A stretch of DNA of 64,000 bases from Cryptomeria japonica (lineage: Eukaryota > Streptophyta > Pinopsida > Cupressales > Cupressaceae): positions 616,636,755 to 616,700,754 of the forward strand of contig NC_081409.1 of NCBI RefSeq assembly GCF_030272615.1. The letters are read 5' to 3'. The position numbers and the translations under genes are program-made. The notes beneath the pieces are model-generated. The model made no database searches. It had not been told where the DNA came from and saw nothing but the letters and a program-made list of their open reading frames with translations. Shown here one piece after another: positions 30,134-41,686 of this stretch. Position 1 is the stretch's first letter. Each line of letters opens with the position of its first letter.

Positions 30134-31275
30134 TTCAGAGGCAACTCAATGTGGCACTTGAGGATCTTGATGTAGCTAGAAATGAGATTTGTACCTTAAA
30201 GAAGAACCTAAATGCTAGTCATGATTTCATTAATGACTTGAAGGATCAAGTGAGCACTTCTAGAGACAAGAGGAAAGAATTGATGGACAAGCTAAAGGAG
30301 AAAGAAGATTAGATCATGGAATATCAGGGTAAAGCTGATCAAGTTAACAAGCTTGAAAGAGAGAATGTTGCTTTGAAGAATGAGATGCAATCTATTATGA
30401 TGAGGCTGACTAAGGAGATTGAGGACTAGAAGAAGAATGAAGACAATCTGGCACAATCATTGAAGGAAAGAGTTGATAAATGCTTCATACTTACCTATGA
30501 GAATGATCGGTTGAAGATTGAATTGACACAGTCAAGGAATAATGGTCAAGAACTTAAAAGATAGGTTGCTACCTTAAGGGATGAACTTGCTACTGCTAAT
30601 GAATACAAAGACAAATTCAAAGCTAGCTCAACAAGGCTTGATGAGATGCTAAAAAATCAGAGACATGGAAAAGATATGTGAAAACTTGGATCTGAGAAAG
30701 GTGAATCCTCTGGATCTGGACGAGGCAATGCAAAACCTGATCAGAAGAAGAGAAAGAATCCTTCAGTAAGACAACCTAATGCTCATAAATTCAATGGTAG
30801 ATGTTTTACTTGCAATAAGTTTGGTCATATGGTGAATCAATGTAGAAGTAGGACGAATAATGGAATGAACAATGTTCCTACCTGTACCGATCAGTGTTTC
30901 ATATGCAATAATTTTGGACACAAGTCAAACATGTGTAGAGCAGTAATGAATAACTTTCAAAATAAAAGATGTTATACTTGTGGGATGTTTGGTCATATCT
31001 ATAACCAGTGTAGGATGAGACCAAATCAGATGAACTTTAGACCTATGCAAAATAATGTTGTTTGTCATGCATGCAACAAAACTAGTCACATTGTAAAGTA
31101 CCACAGAAGAAAGAATAGTGTTCCAGTAGACAAGAGCAAATTAGATGAGAAGGGAAAAGTGAAGGTAGAAGAGATTAGAGACAAACATGAGAAGATGTGT
31201 GTTAGAAAAGATGAATCTAAAGCAGAAAATGGATCTGCACTCAAATCCGGTGCAGGATCTTCATCTGGTAACTAG
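30134..31275 (+). pseudogene. Copia-type Gag: coiled coil plus four zinc-knuckle units
   Basis: One frame reads a long charged coiled coil (about 30,140-30,680: DLDVARNEICTLKKN, LERENVALKNEM, ENDRLKIELTQSRN), a Gly/Ser/Lys-rich linker, then four knuckles: CFTCNKFGHMVNQC, CFICNNFGHKSNMC, CYTCGMFGHIYNQC and a degenerate CHACNKTSHIVKYH whose last Cys is His. Four stops break the coiled coil; the knuckle part (30,829-31,275) is open. Zinc knuckles bind the element's RNA. No protease or RT follows, so the element is gag-only or truncated. Confidence 0.72.
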
Positions 31276-31675
31276 GGCATTATGCCTTAGGGGGGATTTT
31301 TCATGCAGATTCTAAGAACTCCCTCTTTGGTGGTCTGTAATCGATTCTGGAATGTTGTAGAAGGCTTAGATCAGATATGCAGATGTTATCTGAAAGTTTC
31401 AGAAAGGATTTGATGCTCCCGTATGCAACTTCACAAAACATGATAACCAGTTGCATTTATTATAGTGGAAAAATAGGTTTTCAAAAGATAAAAATGCATT
31501 TCAAAGTTTCATTTGTAACAATGTGATCAAGTGAATAGTATAGAGAAGAAGAGAAAAGAGAATTGGTGATTTCAACAGCAATCTCAGCGACTCCAAAGCA
31601 AATTTCAGCCCCCGGTAGCGAATCAAGGTATTTATCTTTTCAGGATTTCAGTTTTTGCAAACCCTAGCATTTGAA

Positions 31676-32674
31676 ATGGCTTCATCTTCTGGTGTTGCTA
31701 CCCCTTTGGTGGTTGAGATTAGGGACAGGGTCTGACCTGTTTTCAAGAAACACCCTTTCAAGTCAGTTGAGAATGATCTGGAAGGTGCATTTTCATCGGT
31801 GCCCTATGATGTGCTTCATAATGAAGATATCAAGGCTTGCATTCACTATGATCTTTAGGAGCTTGGTAATGGGGATATGCTAGACCTACACAACAAACAT
31901 TTGGCTTATGATTTGGGAAATCTCAAACTTGAATACAAGGTGCTTCAGGACAAGGGTTTCTCATAGTTCATTCACTTTTCATTATTTAATGAAGTAGAGT
32001 GGATCCAGTATATTCTTCGTCATGGTCATGATGTGTTTATATGGCTTGACAAGCCACACAAGATCACCAAGCAGACGATCTGAGCCATGATAGGCCTAGA
32101 TGAAACCGGTGAGGTGCCTAGCTTGAGAAAAGTATTGAATGATACGATGATAGCCACCATAGGTTTAAAAGTTGACAGCAGATCGATGACCATAAATGAC
32201 ATTCTGGAGAATGATGTGAAATTTGAATTGATGGTGGTCAGTTACAAGGTTTACCAATCAAATAGGTACAATTCTATCTCTGGTACTGCCATTTACTCTG
32301 CATACCAGATGCTCAAGGATGATAAGAGGTATGACCTATGTTCAGCCCTCCTAAATAAGTTGTTGAGCAATTTGAAGAAGATCAAGCAGAATAAAAAACA
32401 CACTTTCAAATATGGCACTCTTCTTATTTGCTTGGATTTATACTTCCTGAATGAGATGCCCGGTGTGAAAGGAAAAGTCCAATGGGCCTATGATAGACTG
32501 GTGGCCATGCAGATTAAAGAAGGATTATGGGGAATTGGTGAGGCAACCATGAAAATATCTTCTCTTTGGGGATACTTTAAATCTTTTCAAGTAGCAATGA
32601 AAAGCAGAGAGAGGATCCCTAAGGAAATTGTGGACAAGTATGAGCAAACTATATGCTTTATGATTGAAAAAGAT
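31676..32674 (+). pseudogene. unassigned retroelement-associated ORF (about 330 codons)
   Basis: From ATG at 31,676 (MASSSGVATP) one frame runs to a stop at 32,675. In-frame stops lie near 31,736, 31,858, 31,966 and 32,084, and the last 196 codons are open. Recognisable composition: FIHFSLFNEVEWIQYI, WLDKPHKITKQTI, then an all-helical-looking region with YRYNSISGTAIYSAYQM-like and KYGTLLICLDLYFL segments. I do not recognise a catalytic domain. It sits behind a zinc-knuckle gag and resembles extra ORFs carried by plant retroelements, an inference from location and style. A pyrimidine tract with CAG (about 31,635-31,643) lies just upstream and could be a splice acceptor. Confidence 0.45.
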
Positions 32675-32679
32675 TAATG

Positions 32680-33590
32680 TCTAATGGAAGCAGTAGAGCC
32701 CAGAATAGTGTGGATCATTCCCATCAAGTATAACTTTAAGAAACCACACCCGGGGCAAAAGTGTAAAATCCTAGCGAATCAAACATTATTTTTGGGGGGA
32801 AATTTTCATATTGATGGTGAAAAAAAAAATTTAAAATAGGAAAAAAAATTATTTTGTATTAGCAATTTTTTTTTAGGGTATGAAAATTCCATAAAATTCT
32901 GGCAAATAATAACTTGTTCTATGGGGAAAATATATATTGTAGGAGGTGAATATTCTTTTTTTTAAAGGAACAAATATATAATTGTATGGGCGAAAAATTT
33001 TAGTCTGAAGGAAAAATTATTTAAACGTATTGGCGATTTTTATCCACCGCTTGAAAATTATTTAATTTGTTTGGCTAATATTTTGTTATTTATGAAAATA
33101 TATATATTTTATTGGTGATTTCATGAATTCATTGCCATTAATAGACAAGACACATCACATTGAATCCGAACTTTGCATGATGTATCGAAAAGTGTGGCCT
33201 CTTTGACACGTGAAGGGTGACATGTACCTAAAATCCATCAATGATTTTAAACCATTTGATGATCGTAGATCAATTGCTGAAGTTTATTTCAGCCTAATTT
33301 TCTGAAGAGAACATAGTTCACCAAAAAGTGCCCAGAATGGAATTGGATTCAATAGACATGTATCAAATATCATGATCAATAATGTTGGTCATTTAATATA
33401 TGTCTAGTCACTAACTGCAATCCACTCTATCCCCACGACTTCCAATGTGGTACTTGCCAACTTGGTATTGGTTTATAGTTGTTTCCAATTTCACACACTA
33501 GTGCATTTATGGGAAATATTTGCAGAGATATACGAAAGATTTAAAAAAATTTAAAGCAATTAGTACGGTTAGAGAAGGTATTATTACAAT
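32680..33590. other. AT-rich non-coding stretch
   Basis: No gene. Variants of ATTGGCGA/ATTAGCAA are scattered among poly-A and poly-T runs (32,820-33,130). No boundaries seen. Confidence 0.4.
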
Positions 33591-33602
33591 CAAGAGCTTC
33601 AG

Positions 33603-33613
33603 CTATTTATATA
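33603..33613 (+). promoter_or_regulatory. candidate TATA box upstream of the unknown gene
   Basis: CTATTTATATACG is followed about 30 bases later by a pyrimidine-rich CTTCTCTCATC, a common plant start-site context, and by an ATG at 33,751. Confidence 0.4.
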
Positions 33614-33750
33614 CGATCTCTGCTTCTCTCATCTTCAATTAGCCTTTACCATTTGGTAGATAAATCGTCGAAGCTCGCGGTATTTAAATTTTGCCTCTAG
33701 TTTAGTTCTATAGGCTCACGTTGTTTAATTTGGTAATTTAATTTGTCAAG

Positions 33751-34325
33751 ATGGACACTCCTATCCACTTGAGAAGCATTTTTTGCAGAGGACCAGAGGG
33801 CCTTTTTGGGCTTAGTTAAAGACATAACCCTCCAATCAGTCTGCAAGGAGGTTGGGATGTTCACCAATGAGGTTGTGAGGATGGTGTTGGGAAGAGACTT
33901 TCTGCGTAACGAAAATAGATATTGTGTTAACACGGACATTACATCCTGGTTATTGGCGTCTCATCTGGACCTCGGAGGAGACAAGGAGGATATGCTGATG
34001 TTCATAAGGAAGTTTTTAAGAAAACTTCCTTGGAGATGACGTTACTATTGTCATCCTTGTAGAAGTAGGGGTGGGGATCCCTTGGGCGAGTGAATTAAGA
34101 AAGCTTCTCCTCCCTGACCAAATAGAGTTAGTGGCCAGGCAACCATTTCTTTTGAACCTGAATGTGGAGCAGTTGACGTGTCATAGGAAATGGGTGTGGA
34201 TTGGTAGGGACTTTCTCCAGAAATGGTTGCTCCTGGACGACTTTCCAAACTACAGTTGGCTTGAAGAATTCTCTCAGCTTATGGTGTCTGAAGAATTCTA
34301 CATGGAGGGAGGGCCAAATTCTTAG
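33751..34325 (+). pseudogene. broken gene of unknown family (copy 1)
   Basis: ATG at 33,751 opens a short frame (MDTPIHLRS...) that shifts within a T-run near 33,812. The next frame gives NEVVRMVLGRDFLRNENRYC and NTDITSWLLASHLDLGGDKE, ending near 34,036. A third frame (34,041-34,325) gives VTIVILVEVGVGIPWASELR and a Leu-rich end. The middle part matches the minus-strand copy at 50,305-50,604 (V/I-R-x-LGxxFL, RY-x-x-N-x-DI, x-KEDxxxxL). I know no family for it. It may be a host gene fragment or a transposon passenger. The three frames indicate frameshifts, unless small introns are present. Confidence 0.45.
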
Positions 34326-34456
34326 GGTAGACCATCCACTACATGTGTCCTAGCCTCGACCCCTTAGTAGTTTTTTTTTTTTTTGGCTATGTCCTCGTAA
34401 CCTGAACCTCTCAGGCTCAGTGGCTCACTCATTTTGGCTTTAAATTTTTTGAGGGA
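34326..34456. other. 3' flank of the unknown gene up to the giant LTR
   Basis: Contains a T14 run (about 34,370-34,384). Nothing else is recognised. Confidence 0.3.
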
Positions 34457-34461
34457 CTCAA

Positions 34462-37400
34462 TGTAATGCCCATACCCTAGTCGGACTTTTAAAACCCGTT
34501 TAACCTTGATTGACTTCCTATGTGGCATTCTCGAATGGTAGATTAACCGATATGCAATGTGTAGTTTAGATAATATAAATAAACTGAGCATACTTATTAT
34601 TGTGTTTTTGCATCGATTCTCGTGTAAATGTAATTGTTCCTAACCCTTGTGATAAATCTTGATCTAACGTCTTCATTGAATATGTATATGTATATGCATG
34701 CTTGTATGAATTCATGGGTGCAGGAGATTGCAGGTACAACACTGCTTAGGGCAAGGTGCATCTCCTTTGGAAGTTGCAAGGTTGAGTATGCTCCTTCATC
34801 TCTTTGAATTCGGATTTGTGGTCGTATAACTCTTGTCTTGCCTTAGCCATGGTTAGGTGAGCATCGTGCGTGGATTCGTGGAGCTTGCCTTCAATGGGAT
34901 GCGTGTCGAGAGATTTGGAGGACTTCCTCGATTTGCGTGCCTTGCACGAGGTAAGAGAGGTTTGATATCCTAAGTATTAAATTCAAAATTAATGAGTAGG
35001 CGAACACAATAGTGATATAGGAATTTAAATAGGTAGTTTCTTTTATATGATTAATCACTAATTTAAGAGATTTCTTTAAATTGTTATTGTAGCAAGCTTA
35101 AGGTATTTAACTGGGGTTAGTGTGCTCATTTACGCATTTGTAACTTTTATGCATTTGTAGTTGAGAAATTTGAATAAACAGGACTCTTGCATTAGATTAG
35201 TCATTATTTAAAAATGTCGCTTTATTAAGTTATAGCGAGTTAATTTAATAATTAATTTTAATAACTACAATTTTAATGAGTTATGCATTTTAGAAAGGAA
35301 AAATTTTAAAGTCATTGGAGGGATAGAATTAAATTACTCATTTTCGCATTTTGGAAGAAAAGGGGTAAACTATTATTATTTAAATGAAATTATTTTCTCT
35401 TTACTTGTAAAGTCGATATAATATAAAAGTTTGATTTTTAGAAGATTAAGTTAATCAAAACGCCTTAACCAGTCAATAGTTCCAAAATATAATTGTAGAA
35501 CTAAATCGATATTGAGAAATTAAAAATTTAAAAAGAAATAGAAGCATTATAATTTTAATAAGGAAAACAAATGAGATGTATTAAATAATGGTAATGAGTG
35601 ACTTCCATTTGGGACTTTCAATCATTTTATTTTAAAAATAAATGCCTAATTTCGAAATTAAAAATTAGGGCAAAATTAGGGTTTCACTTTTTAACCTAGT
35701 TTTGGAGACATTTTTTGGGGGTTCCTTGGCTGGAGAGTTTTTTTGGGAAAAATGGAGGGATTTGCATTGTAGCAGCAGATTGGGAAAGCTCCTCTTCAAG
35801 ATTCATGCCCGGAAATTTCATTATGAGGTAGGATTTGGATCTTTTTTTTAAAGTTATTGTTGAATACAAAAAAAAAAGGGGTATTATCCATGAATGTGTT
35901 TGAGGTTTAGTTTTCAGTCCCCTCCCAAACTTGGTTGTTCTTAAATCAGATCCTTGTTCTTAATGAATTTTGTGATTTTAAAACTTGATTGGAAACATTT
36001 TCTTTCCATAATGGAGATTTTGACATAAATCTGGGAATGAATGGCTCTGTTAAAAACAGAAAAAGATAAAAAAAAGGGGGGGCCTGTGACTGTGTATGCA
36101 TTTTTGTCTCAGAATTTCGTCCATGGCGTTTAGGCTCTTAAACTGTGATTTTTCTTTTTTTTAGATTTATTAAGAGGAAAACACAAAAGAAATTTTCAAA
36201 AAAAAATAAGAAAACACAAAAAAAAAAAGGAGATTTCACGGGGTAGGGTTTGGCGCCGCCGCCCCCTCCCCGTTCCTCATTATCGTGCACAGTGGCATGC
36301 AGGGTAATCCCCTGCGTCCACCGTGGGCCGCAGGGAACCCCTGCGTCCACCGTGGGCCGCAGGTTCCTGCGACCACGGTGTCCGCAGGGAACCCTGCGAC
36401 CACGATGGCTCGCAAGGAAAGCCCTGCGCGACCCGTGAGGGCTACGGCTCTCCCCTTTTCTTTGACAATTTAAGTTTTTTTTTGTTTATGTATTATGTTA
36501 TGTAGTTTTTTTTAAAAATTGTTTAGTATTTAAAAAAAATAATAATAATAAAACAATAAATTTAGGGGATGCTAATAAATGAAATAAAATAAAGGGAAAA
36601 ACATTGTATTGACTTTATATGGAGTCCTTGTTATTATTTAGATTTTTCTCTTTTATTAATTAATATTATTTAAGCCGAGTAATAATTAATATCTGGAATT
36701 TAGAACATTGGAAATTTCGAAAGAACTCATATAGAGAAATATGTTTTTTGCCTCATTCTGATTTATATGACTGGCATTGATAATTACTAATCATAAACTA
36801 TGGGTAGCCGTGGTTATTTAATAAATGATATCTTAGGAGTTTCTTATATCAACATATAATATTAACTATATGTGGCTTCTTGGCCCCTTCGTAACGAATA
36901 TATTTCCCGTGAATTACCCCTTAGTGTTCAGACGATAATTTTAATCGGATAGATATAAATTGAGAATTACATATACTTGTTTTATATATATGCAAGGGAA
37001 TTTAAAAATTGTTGGGGGGTGCTAGTGTATAGTTCTAGACCAACATGTCAGTGATGTGTATCTAAGGATTAAGTAAAATACCCGAATGAGAAATGCTTAC
37101 ATTTATGCGAACTTAGTTGGGAAACTTGTAGAGTTGTATTACTGATTGAATTTGTCATTTGTAGTTGGTTGTGATCGCCTAAAAGGCAAGATTGTAAAGA
37201 CATGTAAATATGTAACCTTAACTATATATAATACCAAAGGGGTCTTGCAGTTGAGCAGACCCGGAGATGTAGCCCATCCGGGGTGAACTCCGAGATCATA
37301 TTCTGTGTCATGCGATGCTTATATCGTACCTTGTTTTATGTTTTAAATTATCTTGAATGGTTGTATTCCTGCAAGTGTATGGTGGAAATTTAATGATTTC

Positions 37401-39265
37401 AAATCTAAGTGCATAACATTATTCATATGGATAAACGTAGTTATTTAAGTTATTAAACGTTGTGAATCATGAATATGGAAAGGTAATTTAAATATTGAAA
37501 TTAAAGTTGTGGAAAAAGTAATTTGATACTGTAAATTTAAAATGTAATAGTGGAAAGAATCTTGCTAGAATACTTTATTCGATTAACTTGTTATTAAGAA
37601 TACAAATGGAATGAATGTAAAAAAAAAAGAAACAAAGTTAAAATATATGTTACAATTCCTAGACTGAAATCTAAAGGGAGAATATCATATAAATATCTAT
37701 CTTTCTACCTTAGCAAATGAATCACGCCATGTTATTTATGTTTCTTTACATAGGATGAATCTGTTAAGTTATTTCACATTTTAATCTTAACATTAACCCT
37801 CACCAGATTAATTTGATAATCGTGTGGACTCAATTAGGTATTTATGATGTATATGGGATGAATACACTCAGTAATTTATGTTGTAATTATAATCAATAAC
37901 CCTCGCCAGATTACTTCTATAACTGGGTGAACCCAACTAGAAAACCCATATGTTAATCTTTATAAAAAGGAATTCCTCACGTTTGCTAAGATTGAACTAG
38001 AATGGGAATGTTATGTAAATTATGTTTCATTATATTGGATATAGTTGTTTGGTCATTTACGTTTAATCTTAACAAAGCAACCTCACCGAAATTTAACTTG
38101 ATAATTGGTGAAACTCAACTAGTTCACCCTAATTTTAACCCCAACAAATGAATTTTCTTTATGATTGTTAAAGATGAACTGAAAAAGAAGGGATTCAATT
38201 AGTTGTTGATACATTAAATCTAATAAAAGAATCTCTCTCACATTATATTCATTTAACGATAAAAAAAAAAAGTGATTTGCAGCGAGATAATTGTAATTCA
38301 ATCCTAATGGAAGAGCATCTCTTGGAATTTATACTTTAATCTTGAAATGCTAGATAATATCTTGCTAACTATATCTTATAGTTAAAGGATGAACTCTGGT
38401 GGCTCAATACATTTTCAACGTAATGATTCTAGCCAATCTAGTAGTATTATTTTAAAACTTCAAATGACTCCTATGGCTACTCACACTTTATCTTTCATTT
38501 AAGAGCTGCAACTCATTAGTTGGCTACGCATGAAATTGAATAAAGGGGTTTCACTCTATTAATTGTGGTCAATCCTTAAGAAACAAAAATTCTCCTTATT
38601 AACCATACTTTTTAATATTTTAAAAGAGATATCGCATGTGGGTGAATATTTTACGATCAAATGAAGGAATCCTCGTTATATTAAACGTAGATTAACCCTA
38701 ACGAATGAATCTCATTAAGCAGATTTATAGCATTAAAGGATGCTGTCAAGTGCGGATGGTTATTTTTAGAACTCTAATGAATGAACTTTGTTATATTTAA
38801 AAACGCTTGAACCCATTTGGAGACCTCCTAATGAAATTATGAATTAAAGTGCTTTGAGTAATTAACCTCTCGATGGTCTCCTCATCAACCAAAGCAATTG
38901 GACACTTCCTAAAATTATAAGATGACAACCCATTGAACACATATGTAAATAAGGTTTATGCCTTATCTCGTAATTAAGATATCCAGATTAATGGGTCTAG
39001 AGACGCAAGTTGAGTTAGGTAAGATTATGTAATCACGTTAGGAAACTCCTTAGGATTGTTTGAGCCTTCCGCTGTGATATCTAAGTTGACAGATAACTCC
39101 AATGTATCTTAATGTTGTGTCTAATTATGAACCGAGACGACTTCAAACTATCTTAACGTTGTAACGTTTCATTAACGCACTTAATTATATTTTAAAAAAA
39201 AAATTTACACTCTATTTGAGTGTTTTAAACTTAAACCCTTAGGGGTTTCCTGGCGGGGCATTACA
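34462..39265 (+). mobile_element. giant solo LTR 1 (4.8 kb)
   Basis: The unit starts TGTAATGCCC and ends GGGGCATTACA, so its ends are an inverted repeat, and it is flanked by CTCAA on both sides (34,457-34,461 and 39,266-39,270). A second unit at 55,066-59,001 shares the end TTTCnTGGCGGGGCATTACA and a similar start. I see no internal primer site, polypurine tract, coding domain or second copy of the ends, so a solo LTR fits best. A terminal-repeat element lacking genes is the alternative. A GC-rich hairpin array lies at 36,240-36,450. Orientation is nominal. Confidence 0.7.
36308..36420. repeat. GC-rich hairpin array in giant LTR 1, four units of about 28 bp
   Basis: Units based on CCTGCGNCCACCGTGGGCCG, each closing with CGCAGG, so every unit can fold (CCTGCG pairs with CGCAGG, CCAC with GTGG). 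Starts near 36,310, 36,339, 36,366 and 36,391. The surroundings are strongly AT-rich. Confidence 0.8.
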
Positions 39266-39270
39266 CTCAA

Positions 39271-39643
39271 GTCTCAAACATGTTAAAATTGTAAATTTTC
39301 GAAACATAAATATTAATGATAATTTTGCATATTCCAGTTCGTTTCAGTTTGCCTCTTATGGACATAAAAATATTTTCTATTCCATTTTATTAATGATAGT
39401 TTTGCAAATGCTTTTTGTCTATGAGCTACGGTATTTCAATATTTTGTTAAACAATGGAAATAAATTTAATACTATGATCTTTTTAATGTAATGCTTCTTC
39501 CTCTTTATTTAATATATAAAAAAAAAAATCCAGTTTGTTCCATTAATTATTTGTACATTGATTATGGTTGATTATAATTTTATAAATATAAAAAAAAAAA
39601 AAGATGTTTATTTCGCGAAAAATAAGTGAATTAAAAGTCCAAC
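39271..39643. other. AT-rich interval, nothing recognised
   Basis: Poly-A runs and AT-rich sequence; no gene or repeat border seen. Confidence 0.3.
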
Positions 39644-39847
39644 TTACTTGTTGATGAATTTTTGAACTAGTGCATGTGTGGGTTGGTACATGCTATGAAT
39701 TATAGTTAAGATTTTGTCATTATGAAGAAATTTGAGACATTTACGAACTGTACATGGGATCGCTTTCATGGAAGAGAACCAATGATGTGAATATATAATT
39801 AGAACAATTTCAAAAAATAGAATTGAGAAGCGGATATATTTTATCAT
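39644..39847 (-). pseudogene. fragment of a gag/protease-like ORF related to the gag-only element
   Basis: The minus-strand frame reads HHWFSSMKAIPCTVRKCLKF followed by LHNDKILTIIHSMYQP. It matches the end of the protease-like domain of the 953-aa ORF (GYPWLSSMKAI, HKCLKFPHNGEVVTVNHSLF). Only this short part is left; no LTR or other domain is visible around it. Confidence 0.65.
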
Positions 39848-40180
39848 TTATATGTATCAATATGCAATGTGGTAATTGGTCCCATTTGTTTTATATCAAA
39901 CAAATTAAAGTAATTAATTACTTTACAAAACACCCAATGAATTAGGTATTTTACGAAGAAAGGAACGTTTGCTTATTTGGTCCTATCACTCATTTGATCT
40001 TATAGTCTATCTTTCGTATATCTTTTAATTTAAATTATATTATAAAGACTATTTAATATACTTTTGATATGATAATTGACAGCGTACCCTCTTTTTTGGT
40101 CCCTTTGGTGGGCTTGTTTTTTCCAGCAATTACAATGCTTTTTCTTTTTTTCTATATTCAAAATGATGAAATTTTAGAAA

Positions 40181-41278
40181 TTGAACGTTTTACATCTAAT
40201 TATATATAATTAAGTCTATAAAGCTCTATTTCAGGCGGAAGTTGAAAATGATTAAATGGACTTAAAAAACAATCCAAAAAAGTGACTCGGGTGTGGTGAT
40301 GTGCTTGAAAAATGGCAAAAGTCATGGGACCCACAACAACTAACAACATATGCCATAGTTCGTTGGATGAGCACAGATCAACGGCTTAGGGTGGATTTCA
40401 GCCCGAATGTGGGAAGTAAACACATTTGTGAGAACTTCACCCGGAATTGAACGTTTTACATTTAATTAAATATAATTAAGTCTATAAAGCTCTATTTCGG
40501 GTGGAAGTTGAAAATGATTAAACATACTTAAAAAATAGTCTGGAAAAGTGACTCAAGTGTGGTGACGTGCCCGAAAAATGGCAAAAGTCATGGGACCCAC
40601 GACAACTGACAACAGATACCATCATCTGTTGGATGAGCATAGATCAACGACTTAGGGTGGATTTCAACTCGAATGTGGGAAGTAAACACATTTGTGAGAA
40701 CTTCCCTCGGAATTGAACGTTTTACATTTAATTAAATTTAATTATTAATTAAGTCTATAAAGCTCTATTTTAGGCAGAAGTAGAAAATGATTAAAAAGAC
40801 TTTTAAAATATTCTGAAAAAGTGACTCGAGTGTGGTGATGTGCCCGAAAAATGGCAAAAGTCATAGGACCCACGACAACTGACAACAGATACCATCTTCT
40901 GTCTGATGAGCACAGATCAACGGCTTAGGGTGGATTTTGGCCCGAATGTGGGAAGTGAACACATTTGTGAGAACTTAGCCCGGAATTGAACATTTTGCAT
41001 TTAATTAAATATAATTAAGTTGATAAAGCTCTATTTTAGGCAGAAATTGAAGGATTAAAAAGACTTAAAAAACAATCCAGAAAAGTGACTCGAGTGTGGT
41101 GACATGCTCAAAAAATGGCAAAAATCATGGGACCCATGACAACTAACAACAAATACCATCATTCGTTGGATGAGCACAGATCAACGGCTTAGGGTGGATT
41201 TCGGCCCGAATGTGGGAAGTGAACACATTTGTGAGAACTTTGCCCAGAATTGAACATTTTACATTTAATGTCCTCAGA
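40181..41278. repeat. tandem repeat, about 266-bp unit, four copies plus a partial
   Basis: Copies start with TTGAACGTTTTACAT or TTGAACATTTTGCAT at 40,181, 40,447, 40,713, 40,986 and 41,250 (periods 266, 266, 273 and 264). Each contains TGGGACCCACGACAACTGAC and ATCAACGGCTTAGGGTGGAT. Divergence between copies is mostly C/T and G/A. Confidence 0.93.
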
Positions 41279-41686
41279 ATTTATATTGAAGCAATGAATG
41301 TTTTGTCCTTTGGTGACGAATAGATATTAATAGTAATTAATAAAATTACAACAGGCTTCTAGATATTTTGCACTTTAGGTATTACTTTTGTACTTTTCAG
41401 TGTTTTCAAAATAAGTGACTCATAAATCATAAATTGTAATTGTATTTTATTTCATGGACAAACCTAAAACTAGTAAATCGAGGGAGATTCAGAGACGGCT
41501 ACTATATTGACGAATGCAAGTTGCAACAGAGACCGTTTGTGCCAATCTAGTGAAATGGAAATTTTGGGTAAAATCTAGAGCACCTACATACCGCCTTTTT
41601 TACTTTTTTTTAATCTCGTGGTTCAATTTGAGGGTTAACATTTTCAGGCTTGTATCTAGCATTATTTTGAATTATTAACAATAACA
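41279..41686. other. upstream flank of the G-patch gene
   Basis: AT-rich with no repeat or ORF. A promoter may lie here but I see no convincing TATA box. Confidence 0.3.

Noticed and set aside
32820-33130. Left end of the hAT element (ATTGGCGA-like motifs)
   Set aside because: Motifs are short and AT-rich background makes them common; no inverted match to the right flank near 49,900 over more than a few bases.
36250-36505. Arg/Pro-rich frames over the GC array of giant LTR 1
   Set aside because: Three overlapping frames are open because of the 28-bp repeat composition; no protein evidence.
37000-37400. Copia LTR-like stretch inside giant LTR 1 (GGAGATGTAGCCCATCCGGGGTG)
   Set aside because: It resembles the R-U5 side of Copia LTRs, but I could not find a TG start, CA end and target duplication, so no nested element is called.
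40181-41278. CRISPR-like interpretation of the spaced repeats
   Set aside because: Units are long head-to-tail repeats without unique spacers, in a plant-type genome.
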